A stretch of 64,000 nucleotides of DNA from contig OY759215.1 of the NCBI GenBank assembly GCA_963662175.1, positions 28,522,066 to 28,586,065 of the forward strand, given 5' to 3'. The stretch's first letter is position 1; every line of letters starts with the position of its first letter. The translations under genes and the position numbers were made by a program. Shown piece after piece: positions 1 to 9,404 of the stretch. Below the pieces are notes generated by a model. That model saw only the letters and a program-made list of their open reading frames with translations. It made no database searches and was not told the origin of the DNA. The DNA comes from Aradus depressus. Lineage: Eukaryota; Arthropoda; Insecta; Hemiptera; Aradidae.

Positions 1-1029
1 AAACATTATCTATACCATCACTGATTCGAACGAAAATGAAAATAATACCAAAAACTATTCTTTAAAAAAAAAGGGACTCTCTCAAAACTTGTGAAGGCTT
101 TAGATTGGCATGACAAAACTTTCTTGCATGTGAGAGGAAGGAACTTTTCCAAAGGAACGTGGATATCGAACGAAAAACGACCAAAGCTCATTATCCATCA
201 TGCGACCTCAACGCCATGACCTTGTCAGCCAAATATTTCAAACTTGTTCCTCAGACATCCACCTACATCATCAATATATTAAGGAAATCTCTGTATTCCA
301 CACTTAGGTATATATACAGGGTGTCCCAGCAAGGAGGTAAAAAACTTTGAGGTCTTAAAAGAAATTTAATTTTGAAAAAAAATTTCCTATAAACATAGAT
401 TCGGAACCGTTTCATAAATATTCAACATCTTCCATTTTTTGTACTTAGCACTATTTTTTTGCATAAAATCTCTTATTCCTCCTTAAGTATAAGAGCTAAC
501 ACAAAGTTAATTATACCGTCATAAAGAGCGAAAAATTACCACTTTACTATTACAATTACAAGAATTTGACAGTTTATAGGCAGCATAAACCGAAGGATTG
601 TGTAATTCGGAAATTCTTTGTCAAACTTTAGCTCACATTTTTTTCAAAAAACTGTCCTTATTGTATATCTTAATTTTTATTTAGAAAACTTGTGCATTTA
701 ATAAGCTTTCAAACGATAAAACATTATATTACATGATCCTTATACTTGTGTAGCAAAGTATATATAGTACATACTTTTTCTCTGACATATTCAGATAAGA
801 TTATGCAGTTCTGCAAATGTGAGCATCTGGAAATAAACACGCTAAGGTCATAAATGAGAGAAATAAAAAAATAACTAGGATTACATTTTTTTAGTGTTTT
901 CACTAAATTTATTAAACCAGTTCTAGGGTAACTTTCTAGATTTGAAACAAGGTTCATAAAATACGACTTACTTAAATGGGCTACTTTTAAGAGCTAGTAG
1001 GCAAATAACTTTTTTTTTTAGAAAATATT
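1..1029. other. unannotated AT-rich stretch
   Basis: I see no gene, splice-flanked open frame, tandem repeat or recognisable element here. The sequence is AT-rich, with several homopolymer A and T runs. The short open frames near 159-350 and 724-957 have no family resemblance and look like chance frames. Confidence 0.5.
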
Positions 1030-1412
1030 TTTATTTCTTCAGCTATAAGAAGTATAGGGAAAGTTGAGTAATTGGTCAATATTTAATTCGATTTTGACTT
1101 TTCACCGGAATTTCCACCCCGCTATTCCAAAAATGAAAAAAAATATATAAGCTCCTCCCTTCTAATCCCTTCCTTCCCTTTGGTCGATTTAGCTGAAAAC
1201 GAATAGGTGTTATCCATGGAGGGTTACACATGTAAAATTTCGTTTCAATACATTAATTCTATCAGGAATTATCGTGTTCACAGACACATAGACTTATTTT
1301 TCACTTGTGGAATCAGGAGGTCCGAAAACATGAAATTCCGTTGAAAACTCCGCATGGAATTTTTCCCCGATTCCATAATATATGTATACTTCAAACAGCT
1401 GGGGAAGTAAAA
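1030..1412. mobile_element. TIR-A element, head-to-head fold-back copy
   Basis: Both outer ends carry the same TIR-A terminus in inverted orientation. The left part (about 1030-1150) reads inward from a degenerate CTTCAGCTATAAGAAGTATAGG end. The right part (about 1150-1412) carries the family blocks CCCTTTGGTCGATTTAGCTG, TATCGTGTTCACAGACA and a terminal CAGCTGGGGAAGTA. It is therefore a composite of two opposed ends rather than a normal copy. No coding capacity is visible, as expected for a non-autonomous DNA element. The family assignment rests on about 20 further copies in the window. Confidence 0.65.
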
Positions 1413-1689
1413 AAGAAGAGTCTCACAGCTCTGATAAGAATTTGGTCCTTTCTAAGTATGTGAAGAGCCAATCCAAAATAGGGGAGGAGTCAGCCAACAG
1501 AACCTGGAATTGGGAAGATAGAGCAAGGGTCTTCCTGAGCGGCTGATATCTGGGGCAGTCCAGGAGAAGAATGTACAGAGGTCTGAGTAGCAGAGAGGAA
1601 GAGACTGTCTGGCCATGAGGTGTCCATGGGTCAATCTGAGGACAGCTATGGTTAGTGTCCTATAAAGCTGACCCAGGGATGGGCGTATT

Positions 1690-1880
1690 CGTCATCACAA
1701 ATACGAATACGAATATATTCACAAAAATTATTATCTATGAATATGAATACGAATATATTCGTATTCACACCTTTGAATATTAATATATTCGTATTCATAG
1801 CTGTGAATTCGAATTCAGTTGTATATATGAAAACAGTTGTATATGTATCGTATGCATATTTGTGAATATGACGAACGAAA
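1690..1880. repeat. degenerate GAATA/TATTC palindromic simple repeat
   Basis: Repeated, partly self-complementary words such as GAATACGAATATATTCGTAT alternate over about 190 bp. It is low-complexity sequence with potential for local hairpins and has no coding potential. Confidence 0.6.
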
Positions 1881-2157
1881 ATAGGATTTATGCACTTCGG
1901 ACCGTAAGGACGTACACAATTTTCAAACGATTTAAAAAAAAAATTTTCCCCTCAAACGTTTTGTCGAGTGTCTCATTTAATAGCAGGCTATTAATTTATT
2001 AATACAGTTGTATTCATATATTCGTATATTGTATGATAGCTCTAGGTCTCAATTTGTTACTAATCCAATATATACTTCTTTTATTTTCCAATAACGGTAT
2101 TCGAATTCACAGCCATGAATACCAATATAGTCTGACCTCTCACAGATTTTTATTGGT

Positions 2158-2208
2158 AGTAGTAGCTAGCCGGCTTTCGAGGTTTCCCTCATCATCAGGC
2201 AGTCTACA
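2158..2208 (-). ncRNA. hammerhead-ribozyme-like core, left arm of fold-back 1
   Basis: On the minus strand the order is CTGATGA, one extra T, GAGG-GAAA-CCTC (a four-pair stem II with a GAAA loop), then GAA, then the palindrome AGCCGGCT and A. This is the hammerhead order CUGANGA, stem II, GAAA, with a very short palindromic stem III. Small dimer-acting hammerheads linked to Penelope-like elements are known to be built this way. The extra T after the CTGATGA box is unusual but recurs in the other families here. Activity is not shown. Confidence 0.5.
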
Positions 2209-2644
2209 AAAAAACCATCCTTAATATAATATGTAATATAAATAGCAAAGATAAATAATTGAATTGAAAACACAATTTTGATTAAACATACCTGATAAAA
2301 AATTAAAAATTTTGAAAGAACTAAATAATATAATAAAAATAAATAAATAACAATCTAAAACATTAACAATTTAAAATATCATGGATGGGGACAGACGAGT
2401 TATCCCTGTCCACCATCTGAGTCACAACTGGGAGAACGGTGTACGTGAGACTGGACAAACCTCCCATCCCCTCTCTTTAAATTGTTAATGTTTTAGATTG
2501 TTATTTATTTATTTTTATTATATTATTTAGTTCTTTCAAAATTTTTAATTTTTTATCAGGTATGTTTAATCAAAATTGTGTTTTCAATTTAATTATTTAT
2601 CTTTGCTATTTATATTACATATTATATTAAGGATGGTTTTTATT

Positions 2645-2695
2645 GTAGACTGTCTGATGATGAGGGAAACCTCGAAAGCCGGCTAGCTATTACTA
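2645..2695 (+). ncRNA. hammerhead-ribozyme-like core, right arm of fold-back 1
   Basis: Plus-strand mirror of the left-arm core: CTGATGA, T, GAGG-GAAA-CCTC, GAA, AGCCGGCT, A. Upstream GTAG and GC can pair with downstream CTAC and GC to give a short interrupted stem I. An AAATAAAA polyadenylation-like word follows within about 15 bases. Confidence 0.5.
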
Positions 2696-2846
2696 CAAAT
2701 AAAAATCTGTGAGAGGTCAGACTATCTTATATTTGACATCCTGTGAAATTTTGATATACCTTATATTCATTCGGTTTAGTGACATCAAATCTGCTGATTG
2801 ATTTTGTAGTCAGAATCACTTTTAATAGAGGTAGAAAGCTGAGACT

Positions 2847-3175
2847 CATGCCCGGGCTTTAATTTATAATATATTATATATATATTTATTTGTGTGTATA
2901 TAGTCTACTTCCAGAGTGCTCTTTCGTCGCTCTGGACGACATGAACCCGACTAGTATGGGAGTACTAAATTTCGCCTACTCTAAATTCTTATTCACCCTA
3001 GGGGTCTTTAACGAGTACCTGACATCGTACATCACTTAACGTCACATCCGAAGGACGGCGTGCTGATGGGTTTTTCACCTCTCAGGTAACAAACCTAGGG
3101 GTCTCGGTCGGGTTTCGAACCCTCCATCTTGACCTAAGTAAGCAAGCACGCTACCACTGATCTAGCGGCCCTATA
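2847..3175 (-). repeat. SINE-A, minus strand, near full length
   Basis: It begins with the inverted 3' end GACTCATGCCCGGGCTTTAA and continues through TCTACTTCCAGAGTGCTCTT and TTTAACGAGTACCTGACATC. It closes with a degraded inverted tRNA-like head near 3110-3172 (GGTTTCGAACCC B-box complement, then CTAGCGGCCC). Several indels separate it from the consensus, so it is an old copy. Confidence 0.8.
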
Positions 3176-3282
3176 TAAAATACTATTCATATTCCTATTC
3201 GAAGTTTATTTTCTACTTCTCTGTGTAATGAAATTGAAATACAAGATGTATTTGTGAAAAACATATTTTTTAGTTAGTTATT

Positions 3283-3558
3283 ATGACTCATACCCGGGCT
3301 TTTAACTACAAGGTCATATCGCCTAATACCAGAGCGCTCATTCGTCACTATGGTGGACATGAGCCTGTCTCCACTATTGGCGTCCTAAATTTGGCCTACC
3401 CTAAATTTTTATTCACTTAGGATAGGGGTCTTCAACGAGTACCTAACATCGTACAGTCCGGGACCATTGCTTTACGTCTCCCCGAAGGGCCGGGTTTCGA
3501 ACCCTCCATCTTGAGCTCAGTAAGCAAGCACGCACACCACTGAGCTACCGGCGCCCTC
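3283..3558 (-). repeat. SINE-A, minus strand
   Basis: Inverted copy running from GACTCATACCCGGGCTTTTA to the head complement CTACCGGCGCCCTC. The GGTTTCGAACCC B-box complement lies at about 3494-3505. The central hairpin block is partly deleted. Confidence 0.8.
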
Positions 3559-3559
3559 A

Positions 3560-4085
3560 CGTCTTTTTTATATTATCTTATTTATTTTTCTGATATAAAA
3601 CGCAGTTTATTTGATTACTGCCCAACTCGGTTATTGCAGTTATGCCATGTTGAAAATACACAGTATTTTTGATATGGATATTTTCTATTGAAAACTATAC
3701 TGTTTTGACATTGTGTAGTCGATAAAATGTCTAAAAAACTTCCCCAAAGACATAGATTATTTAAATATATAGAGATGTAGTTACAACTGCTTAAGGACAC
3801 AAACACACACTGACTAATGTAAAAAGGCTGTGAACTAAGCCGCGCAACGTCAGTTTGCTTTGTCTTAGAATAGAAGAATGGCTTTTGTTTTTTCCCTATT
3901 TTTTTTTCATGTTTAGAAGGCCTTCACAAATAGCTGTTCTTTAAATAATACGTATTATTTGCCAACTAAAAAGGAGGAAAAAAATAGAAGAATCTAACCT
4001 CTAACATGACAATGCCATTTCCGATTTGGTAGTTTGCAGTTTAAAACACCTGCCCTGGCCAATCTCTCCATTTTGTCTCCTATTT
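3560..4085. other. unannotated stretch
   Basis: No gene or repeat recognised. A short frame on the minus strand (3615-3806) shows no domain. The last 50 bases already resemble the tandem unit that follows. Confidence 0.45.
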
Positions 4086-4675
4086 TAGTTGAGAATATTT
4101 TTAAATATTCTATAATATGTCTTAACTTAATGAACTATGTATGATCGAAAAGTACTCATTTAGTTGAGAATATTTAAGACATAATGAACTGTGGATTATC
4201 GAGAAGTACCCTTTTAGTTGAGAATATTTAAGACATAATGAACTGTGTATTATCGAGAAGTACCCTTTTAGTTAAGAATATTTAAGACATAATGAACTGT
4301 GTGTTATCGAGAAGTACCCTTTTAGTTGAGAATATTTTAGTTGAGAATATTTAAGACATAATGAACTGTGTATTATCGAGAAGTACCCTTTTAGTTGAGA
4401 ATATTTAAGACATAATGAACTGTGTATTATCGAGAAGTACCCTTTTAGTTGAGAATATTTAAGACATAATGAACTGTGTGTTATCGAGAAGTACCCTTTT
4501 AGTTGAGAATATTTAAGACATAATGAACTGTGTATTATCGAGAAGTACCTTTTTAGTTAAGAATATTTAAGACATAATGAACTGTGTGTTATCAAGAAGT
4601 ACCCCTTTAGTTGAGAATATTTAAGACATAATGAACTGTGTGTTATCGAGAAGTACCCTTTTAGTTGAGAATTCA
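4086..4675. repeat. 54-bp tandem repeat array, about 11 copies
   Basis: The unit starts AGTTGAGAATATTTAAGACA and contains TAATGAACTGTG, TTATCGAGAAG and TACCCTTTT, for 54 bp. The first unit (to about 4155) is diverged. A 17-bp partial duplication of AGTTGAGAATATTTT interrupts the array near 4325. Copies differ mainly at GTGTATT/GTGTGTT, which suggests recent local expansion. Confidence 0.9.
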
Positions 4676-4744
4676 AAAAATATAATAAATAATAACATTA
4701 AATTGCAGGATCCATTCCTTTTAAATGTACTGTGTTATCGATAA

Positions 4745-4915
4745 GTAAATATCCTATTATTCATATGTGATAGTAAGATGTTATGAGGCGAGATTTCTCA
4801 TAGAAATAAAAAGACATTGGTTTCCCACTGTTTTATTTCCAACCTTAACCGGGTTTCAACGCAACTGTGTCATCATCAGTGACACATCCCACTCGTACAG
4901 TGTGGAGGCTAGAAA
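4745..4915 (-). mobile_element. HH-FB element, single arm (family of 58041-58307)
   Basis: It shares with the 58 kb fold-back the words TGATAGTAAGATGTTATG, AGAAATAAAAAGACATTGG-like sequence, CCCACTGTTTTATTTC and, inverted, a hammerhead-like core (CTGATGATGACACAGTTGCG, then TTGAAACCCGG). Only one arm is present here, so this is either a solo insertion or half of a decayed fold-back. Confidence 0.55.
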
Positions 4916-4993
4916 ATTGTTTAATATATTGTTATAATCTCAAATCTCATAAAAATTCTCTGTTTCATTATAAATAAATATTTAATAAAATTG

Positions 4994-5042
4994 AAGGCGC
5001 CGGGAGCTCAAAATGTAGAGTGCTAGCCTTTTGAGCTGAAAA
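4994..5042 (+). repeat. SINE-A head fragment
   Basis: GGCGCCGGGAGCTCAAAATG and the following GCTAGCCTTTTGAGCTGAAA match a degraded tRNA-like head. No B box or body follows. Confidence 0.45.
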
Positions 5043-5125
5043 TTATGAAAAATGACTATGACTATCTCTTCTTTTTTGTTTAATTAATTTGTTTATTTAA
5101 GTTAGTTTTAATTATAGGTTTTAAT

Positions 5126-5404
5126 ACCTGTCATCCTCAGTGGTACATCTATAATATAAATATAGTTTAAAAAGTAACAAGGGATTGGGGTATAGAAAAT
5201 AGAATACGGCTAGCTCACCACCCGTCCAGTACAGGCTGCACACCATCACTGGAAGCTGATGTGACATCCGTCCAGCTTCAAATATGTGTAAGCAGACTGC
5301 ACTGGACGGGTGGTAAGCTAGCCCCATTCTCTCTGTATCCTAATCCTTTGTTTTATTATAATATTACGTATTTATATTGTAGATATACCACTGTGGATGA
5401 CACA
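5126..5404. mobile_element. HH-FB fold-back element 2
   Basis: Inverted repeat: the left arm from TGTCATCCTCAGTGGTACAT pairs with the right arm ending ATACCACTGTGGATGACACA. The inner parts CCACCCGTCCAGTACAGGC and GCACTGGACGGGTGG pair around a loop of about 60 bp. The arms are imperfect, so it is older than fold-back 1. The outer ends carry a degraded core of the CTGAGGAT ... TTGAAAC type. No open frame of significance. Confidence 0.6.
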
Positions 5405-6026
5405 ATGTTGAAACTGTCTTTTTAAATTGTTCAGAAACGTATCCGTAATATGTTAAACCGACTCATCTTCCCTCTTTGTTGGAATTGACCGGTTCTTCGT
5501 TCGTTCAGTTATTATTTCAGATTTCTTGTTGAACTTTAATTTTTATTATATTTTTTTTGTTTACAATTGTATTATTTGTAAACCCACCCCCTATGTACAT
5601 ATTTCCATTGGCTGGCTGTCGTGGCTACATGGATCTGGTTCCATTTATTAAACCCCTCATAAATACCCTACTGAGTTCAATAACAGCTCACTTCCGCACG
5701 TATTGAAGGCAGGAAATCGAAGCGCGCCCCCTTCTGTTCACTTCAAATGGGATTTAGTAAGGACCAATGGTCGAAGCTATTTGTTTTGTTCAGAGTACCT
5801 CCACACAATTGGTTATCCTTTTGTCATATTTAACTTATTACTGGTTATTTGGTTATTTTACTGTCACGGACCCTCACAGAAATCAGTTAATATTAACGCT
5901 ACTATCAAAGTCTCTCAAAACAATCTATTTCGTAAATACAATTTTCTAAAAATAAATGTTCAAAATCTATTACTTTTACCTTTCAAAAAAATTAAAAAAA
6001 AAAAAAAAAAACAGAACAAAAAAAAA
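5405..6026. other. unannotated stretch with one fair-length plus-strand frame
   Basis: A 115-codon plus-strand frame (5703-6050) exists, but its C-terminal third is poly-Lys from an A-run and no domain is visible, so I do not call it. The 5660-5740 segment is relatively CpG-rich for this window. I see no firm promoter or exon signature. Confidence 0.4.
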
Positions 6027-6029
6027 TTA

Positions 6030-6753
6030 TGCCGGGTTTACACTATGTAGCTGCGCTACAAGTTTTTCAAAACACCACCCGAAAACAGCTGTATAGTCCA
6101 GCTCTATATCTCAATTCAAGAGCTATATAGCTGGAAATGAGTTTCCCGTCGGTTGTCGGTAAGATCAAAGGGAACTATATAGCTGAGCTAAGTATATAGC
6201 CGGGCTAGAAGCGCGTGTTTTGTTGTAGCACAGCTATATAGCTGTCACCCGAAGGCGCTCGTCAGTTGTGTGCTTGCTTTGAAGCAAGTTTTTCACGAGT
6301 AGATATAGCTTTTCTAAAGTTAGTATCTTTCTTTTCAATTTTGTGTCCAATGGTGCAGAGTAGATATTCGAAATCAGCACTTGTCATTGTAAGAAGTTTT
6401 TAAAACTTCCATTGCAGCGAATTTCATAACACAATGACGCGTTTTCTGCAGTATCGTCCAGGTTCAAATTATTTAACATATCACTACCACTGTACTTCTT
6501 TATGGCCTGAAGATATGGTCGCACCCAAAACCTCCGTTCCCTTCTCAAAGTTGCCAGTAAGACTGTTGCTGCGGCGGCAACAACAACTACATGTTTCTTG
6601 CTTGTCATCTCGAAGTAAACTGGTTGCTTCATAAAGTACATGCTCATACAGCTGCTACAGCTACACAATGAAATGTTTTTAGACATAGCTATATAGCTCA
6701 GCTACATATAGCTCGGCTATATAGCTGTTTTGCTACTTAGTGTAAACTCGGCT
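6030..6753. mobile_element. PIF/Harbinger-type non-autonomous element, 724 bp, TTA target-site duplication
   Basis: The terminal inverted repeats are TGCCGGGTTTACACTATGTA on the left and, reverse-complemented, AGCCGAGTTTACACTAAGTA on the right. They are flanked by TTA at 6027-6029 and 6754-6756. A 3-bp TWA duplication is the known hallmark of PIF/Harbinger. Sub-terminal AGCTATATAGC repeats occur many times at both ends. The interior holds a minus-strand relic of the transposase N-terminus. It is an internal-deletion derivative of a larger autonomous element; a related derivative lies at 19786-20245. Confidence 0.8.
6384..6686 (-). pseudogene. Harbinger transposase N-terminal remnant
   Basis: A 100-codon minus-strand frame contains RRERRFWVRPYLQ at about residues 48-60, followed by a Gly/Ser-containing spacer and NNLNLDD. 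HARBI1-like (DDE_Tnp_4) transposases typically begin with an (R)RRFWVRP box followed by an acidic stretch and an FxNFxRM-type segment. The DDE catalytic core is absent because the element is internally deleted, so no transposase could be made. A run of Val and Ala before the box is probably non-coding sequence read through. Recognition rests on the FWVRP box, and I am fairly sure of the family. Confidence 0.65.
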
Positions 6754-6885
6754 TTAGAATAAGTACGTGCTAAAAAAATTAATGTTTTAACCTTGATCAC
6801 TTGGTGAATAGTGTCCTTTTTGAAGTGCCTTTTTAGGGCCAATATATATATCATGTCGATACAATCAGTCTATCGGGAGTTATGA

Positions 6886-7168
6886 GGGCGCCGATAGCTC
6901 TGTGGCACGCGTGCTTGCTTACTGCTACTCAAGATCGCGAGTTAAAAATCCTGCCGAGGCCCTTAGTTTATTTTATCGGATGAGATCTTAAGCAATGGTC
7001 TTGAGCCTGTAGGATGTCAGGTACTCGTTAAAGACCCCTACTCCAAGTGAATACAAATTTAGGTTAGGCAAAATTTAGGACTTTCAAAGTAGAGTCGGGC
7101 TTATGTCAGAGTGACGAATGAGCGCTTTGGTAGTAGGCGATATGACCTTGTTGCCAAATCAAATTTTG
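6886..7168 (+). repeat. SINE-A, plus strand
   Basis: Head GGGCGCCGATAGCTCTGTGG, then a mutated B box, GAGCCTGTAGGATGTCAGGT, CTCGTTAAAGACCCC and a truncated 3' end after GTAGGCGATATGACC. A short TIR-A fragment (ATCATGTCGATACAATC, about 6850-6880) precedes it directly. Confidence 0.75.
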
Positions 7169-7177
7169 TAGTATGCA

Positions 7178-7256
7178 AGTCAACTGTTGATTTTTAGCCC
7201 TAACGTTCGATTGGTTTTGGAGAGAACTCAGTTGATTAATTTGTGCTGGAGATATC
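7178..7256 (-). repeat. TIR-A terminal fragment
   Basis: CGATTGGTTTTGGAGAGAAC and TTGATTAATTTGTGCTGGAG are the inverted first 80 bp of TIR-A. The rest of the element is missing. Confidence 0.6.
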
Positions 7257-7338
7257 GACAACCTTTTTTTTTCAATACTTTTTTTTTTTAAATTTCTTCA
7301 ATTTTAGTTGGAGAAGATGAATTCAATTGTTTTTTCAG

Positions 7339-7465
7339 AGGAAGGTTTATCCTACCGTTGAAGATTCTCTCTGAGAGAGACACTCGAGTGAAAAATAAAC
7401 TTCATCTAGAGACAGAAGTGGGTTTATGGAGAAAACAAACCGTGGACTGGGTCAATAGGGACACG
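7339..7465 (+). CDS. candidate internal exon of an unidentified host gene
   Basis: The segment is bounded by a strong acceptor (TTGTTTTTTCAG, ending 7338) and a strong donor (GTAAGTG at 7466). Reading from 7340 gives 42 uninterrupted codons, GRFILPLKILSERDTRVK through ETEVGLWRKQTVDWVNRDT, ending exactly on a codon boundary. The other two frames are closed. Composition (charged, Trp-containing, less AT-biased) differs from the surrounding repeats. I do not recognise the protein. There is no start or stop codon, as expected of an internal exon. The exon begins with one base completing a codon from upstream. A chance splice-flanked frame remains possible. Confidence 0.5.
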
Positions 7466-7654
7466 GTAAGTGTGGGGACAGACGAGGTAAACATCAACAA
7501 CTAGATTAGTTAATAGTTCTAATGGCTCAAACTAGCTCAATCTCAGTCAAATCCAACCTAATTCTCACACTATTTGAGATCATTTCGACAAGTCCATCCT
7601 TCAATTCTATTTGAGGCAAAAAAAATAAAAATAAAAGCTGCTGAATCACCGGCA

Positions 7655-7715
7655 CCAAGGTCCTCCAAGAATAAATACATACAGAGTCAATGAAATAAAG
7701 TATCAGTATGCTGTA
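7655..7715 (+). repeat. dispersed repeat shared with 36785-36853
   Basis: AAGAATAAATACATACAGAG and CAATGAAATAAAGTATCAGT recur at about 36797-36853, which has an extra 17-bp A/G-rich insert. Family unknown. Confidence 0.6.
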
Positions 7716-7855
7716 CAATGAAACATATATAAAATAAATACATAGATTCGTGTTAAAGTGGAAACTTCATTATGGAGAAATAGATGAATTTATATAAATA
7801 AAATAATGTGCATAATAAAAATTCTTTATAAATATGAAGAAAATAAAATAAATTA

Positions 7856-8202
7856 AGGGCGCCGGTAGCTCAGTGGTATGCGTGCTTGACTTCTGAGCTC
7901 AAGGTTGTGGGTTCGTAGCCCGACCGAGGCCCTTAGTTTATTTTATCTGGGAGGTAAAATAAACTTAAGCACGCCGTCCTTCGGATGGGACGTTAAGCGA
8001 TGGTCCCGAGCCTGTACGATGTCAGGTACTCGTTAAAGACCCCTGCCCTAGATGAATAAAAATTTAGGGTAGGCAAAATTTAGGACTCCCACAGTAGAGT
8101 CGGGCTCATGTCCACCAGAGTGACGATAGAGCGCTCTGGTAGTGGGCGATGTGACCTCGTAGTTGAAGCCCGGGCATGAGTCATAAAACCTAACCTAAAC
8201 CT
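7856..8202 (+). repeat. SINE-A, full length, 11-bp target-site duplication
   Basis: Complete copy. A box in GGTAGCTCAGTGGTATGCG, B box in GGGTTCGTAGCCC, hairpin GTTTATTTTA/TAAAATAAAC, body GTCCCGAGCCTGTACGATG and a 3' tail CCTAACCTAAACCT. AAAATAAATTA occurs at both 7845-7855 and 8203-8213, which is a clear target-site duplication. This copy defines the element ends. Head-derived polymerase III transcription is expected from the family; mobilisation would need a LINE in trans. Confidence 0.92.
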
Positions 8203-8496
8203 AAAATAAATTATGAAAAATGGACGGAGCATAATACATTAATGGTTGACTATAAAAGAGAAGGAAGGATGCCCAGACAAGGTTTGAAATAAAATTAATA
8301 TTATAAAAACAGTGGCTAAACAAAAATAAATGATAAATAATAATAATAAAAATATATAAAATGAACAAAATAAGTATAATAAAATAGTAGGAAACCAGTT
8401 TACCGTTTGGTCTACTGAAATTACAGAATCCTCGCACTTAATGTTCCTCTGTCCTACATACAGCTAGAAGGGCAGCGCAGTCATATACTTATTGTT

Positions 8497-8762
8497 AGTT
8501 ATTATGACTCATGCCCGGGCTTTAACAACGTGATCGTATTGCCTACTACCAGAGTGCTGTTTAGTCGCTCTGATGCAGATGAGTCTCACTCTACTAGTGG
8601 GAGTCCCAAATTTTTGCCAACTCACGTTTATTATTCTGGAGTACCTGATAATGTACAGGCTTGGGACCATAGCTTCCGAAGGATGGTGTGCTCAAGGTTT
8701 TGAACCGGTGATTTTGAGTTGTGAAGGCAAGCACGGTACTATTGAGCTACAGGCGCCCTCTG
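8497..8762 (-). repeat. SINE-A, minus strand, diverged
   Basis: Inverted copy from GACTCATGCCCGGGCTTTAA to CTACAGGCGCCCTC. The central hairpin block is missing. A plus-strand frame at 8573-8776 is only this SINE read through. Confidence 0.75.
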
Positions 8763-8980
8763 TAATTATTATTTAATTTTCCTCTTTCTTGGAGGGTTCA
8801 GATATCCAGTGTCTGCCTTACCTTGGACGAAAAGGACGTTTTAAATTTTCACATTCGTTTCATTGTCCCTCTTTCAGTATCCCCAGACAAACATTTCTCC
8901 TCAAATATCTTAAAAATAGACCAAACAGCGACACAGAATTAATTGTGGAGTTTTTAAATAATGTTTATGTTAAAGAGATC

Positions 8981-9187
8981 GAGGGCGCCGGTAGCTCAGT
9001 GGTATGCGTGCTTGTCTTCTGAGCTCAAGGTCATGGGTTCGAAACCCGACCGAGGCCCTTAGTTTATTTTATCTGGGAGGTAAAATAAACTTAAGCACGC
9101 CGTCCTTCAGATGGCGAAAGAGCGCTCTGGTAGTAGGCGATATGACCTCGTTGTTAAAGCCCTGGCATGAGTCATAAAACCTAACCT
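8981..9187 (+). repeat. SINE-A with internal deletion, 12-bp target-site duplication
   Basis: Perfect head and tail, but about 140 bp of the body is missing: TCCTTCAGATGG joins directly to CGAAAGAGCGCTCTGG. GTTAAAGAGATC flanks it at 8969-8980 and 9188-9199. The perfect duplication shows a young insertion. Confidence 0.9.
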
Positions 9188-9274
9188 GTTAAAGAGATCA
9201 ACAATTTATTTTTATATTTTTATTTTTCACTAAAGGTTTAGAATTATTATTATTTTTTTTTCATTTTTTATTCT

Positions 9275-9404
9275 TGTGTTATGACTAAGTACTAATATTT
9301 TGTGTTATGACTAAGTAATAATATTTTGTGTTATGACTAAGTACTAATATTTTGTGTTATGACTAAGTACTAATATTTTGTGTTATGACTAAGTACTAAT
9401 ATTT
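9275..9404. repeat. 26-bp tandem repeat, 5 copies
   Basis: The unit TGTGTTATGACTAAGTAC plus TAATATTT is repeated five times with one substitution (GTAATAAT in copy 2). Confidence 0.92.

Larger units (their letters stand above)
2127..2725. mobile_element. HH-FB fold-back element 1 (about 249-bp arms)
   Basis: An almost perfect inverted repeat runs from ATAGTCTGACCTCTCACAG at 2127 to its complement ending at 2725. The arms are about 2127-2375 and 2475-2725, around a loop of about 100 bp. Each arm contains a hammerhead-like core followed, on the ribozyme strand, by AAATAAAA. There is no open reading frame of note and no clear target-site duplication. The transcript would form a very long double-stranded hairpin. 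I infer a tail-to-tail retroelement dimer or Penelope-like terminal repeat pair; a fold-back DNA transposon is the alternative. Confidence 0.7.

Noticed and set aside
5703..6050. 115-codon plus-strand frame, the longest but one in the window
   Set aside because: The C-terminal third is a poly-Lys run from an A tract and it runs into the Harbinger terminal repeat. No domain, no splice support.
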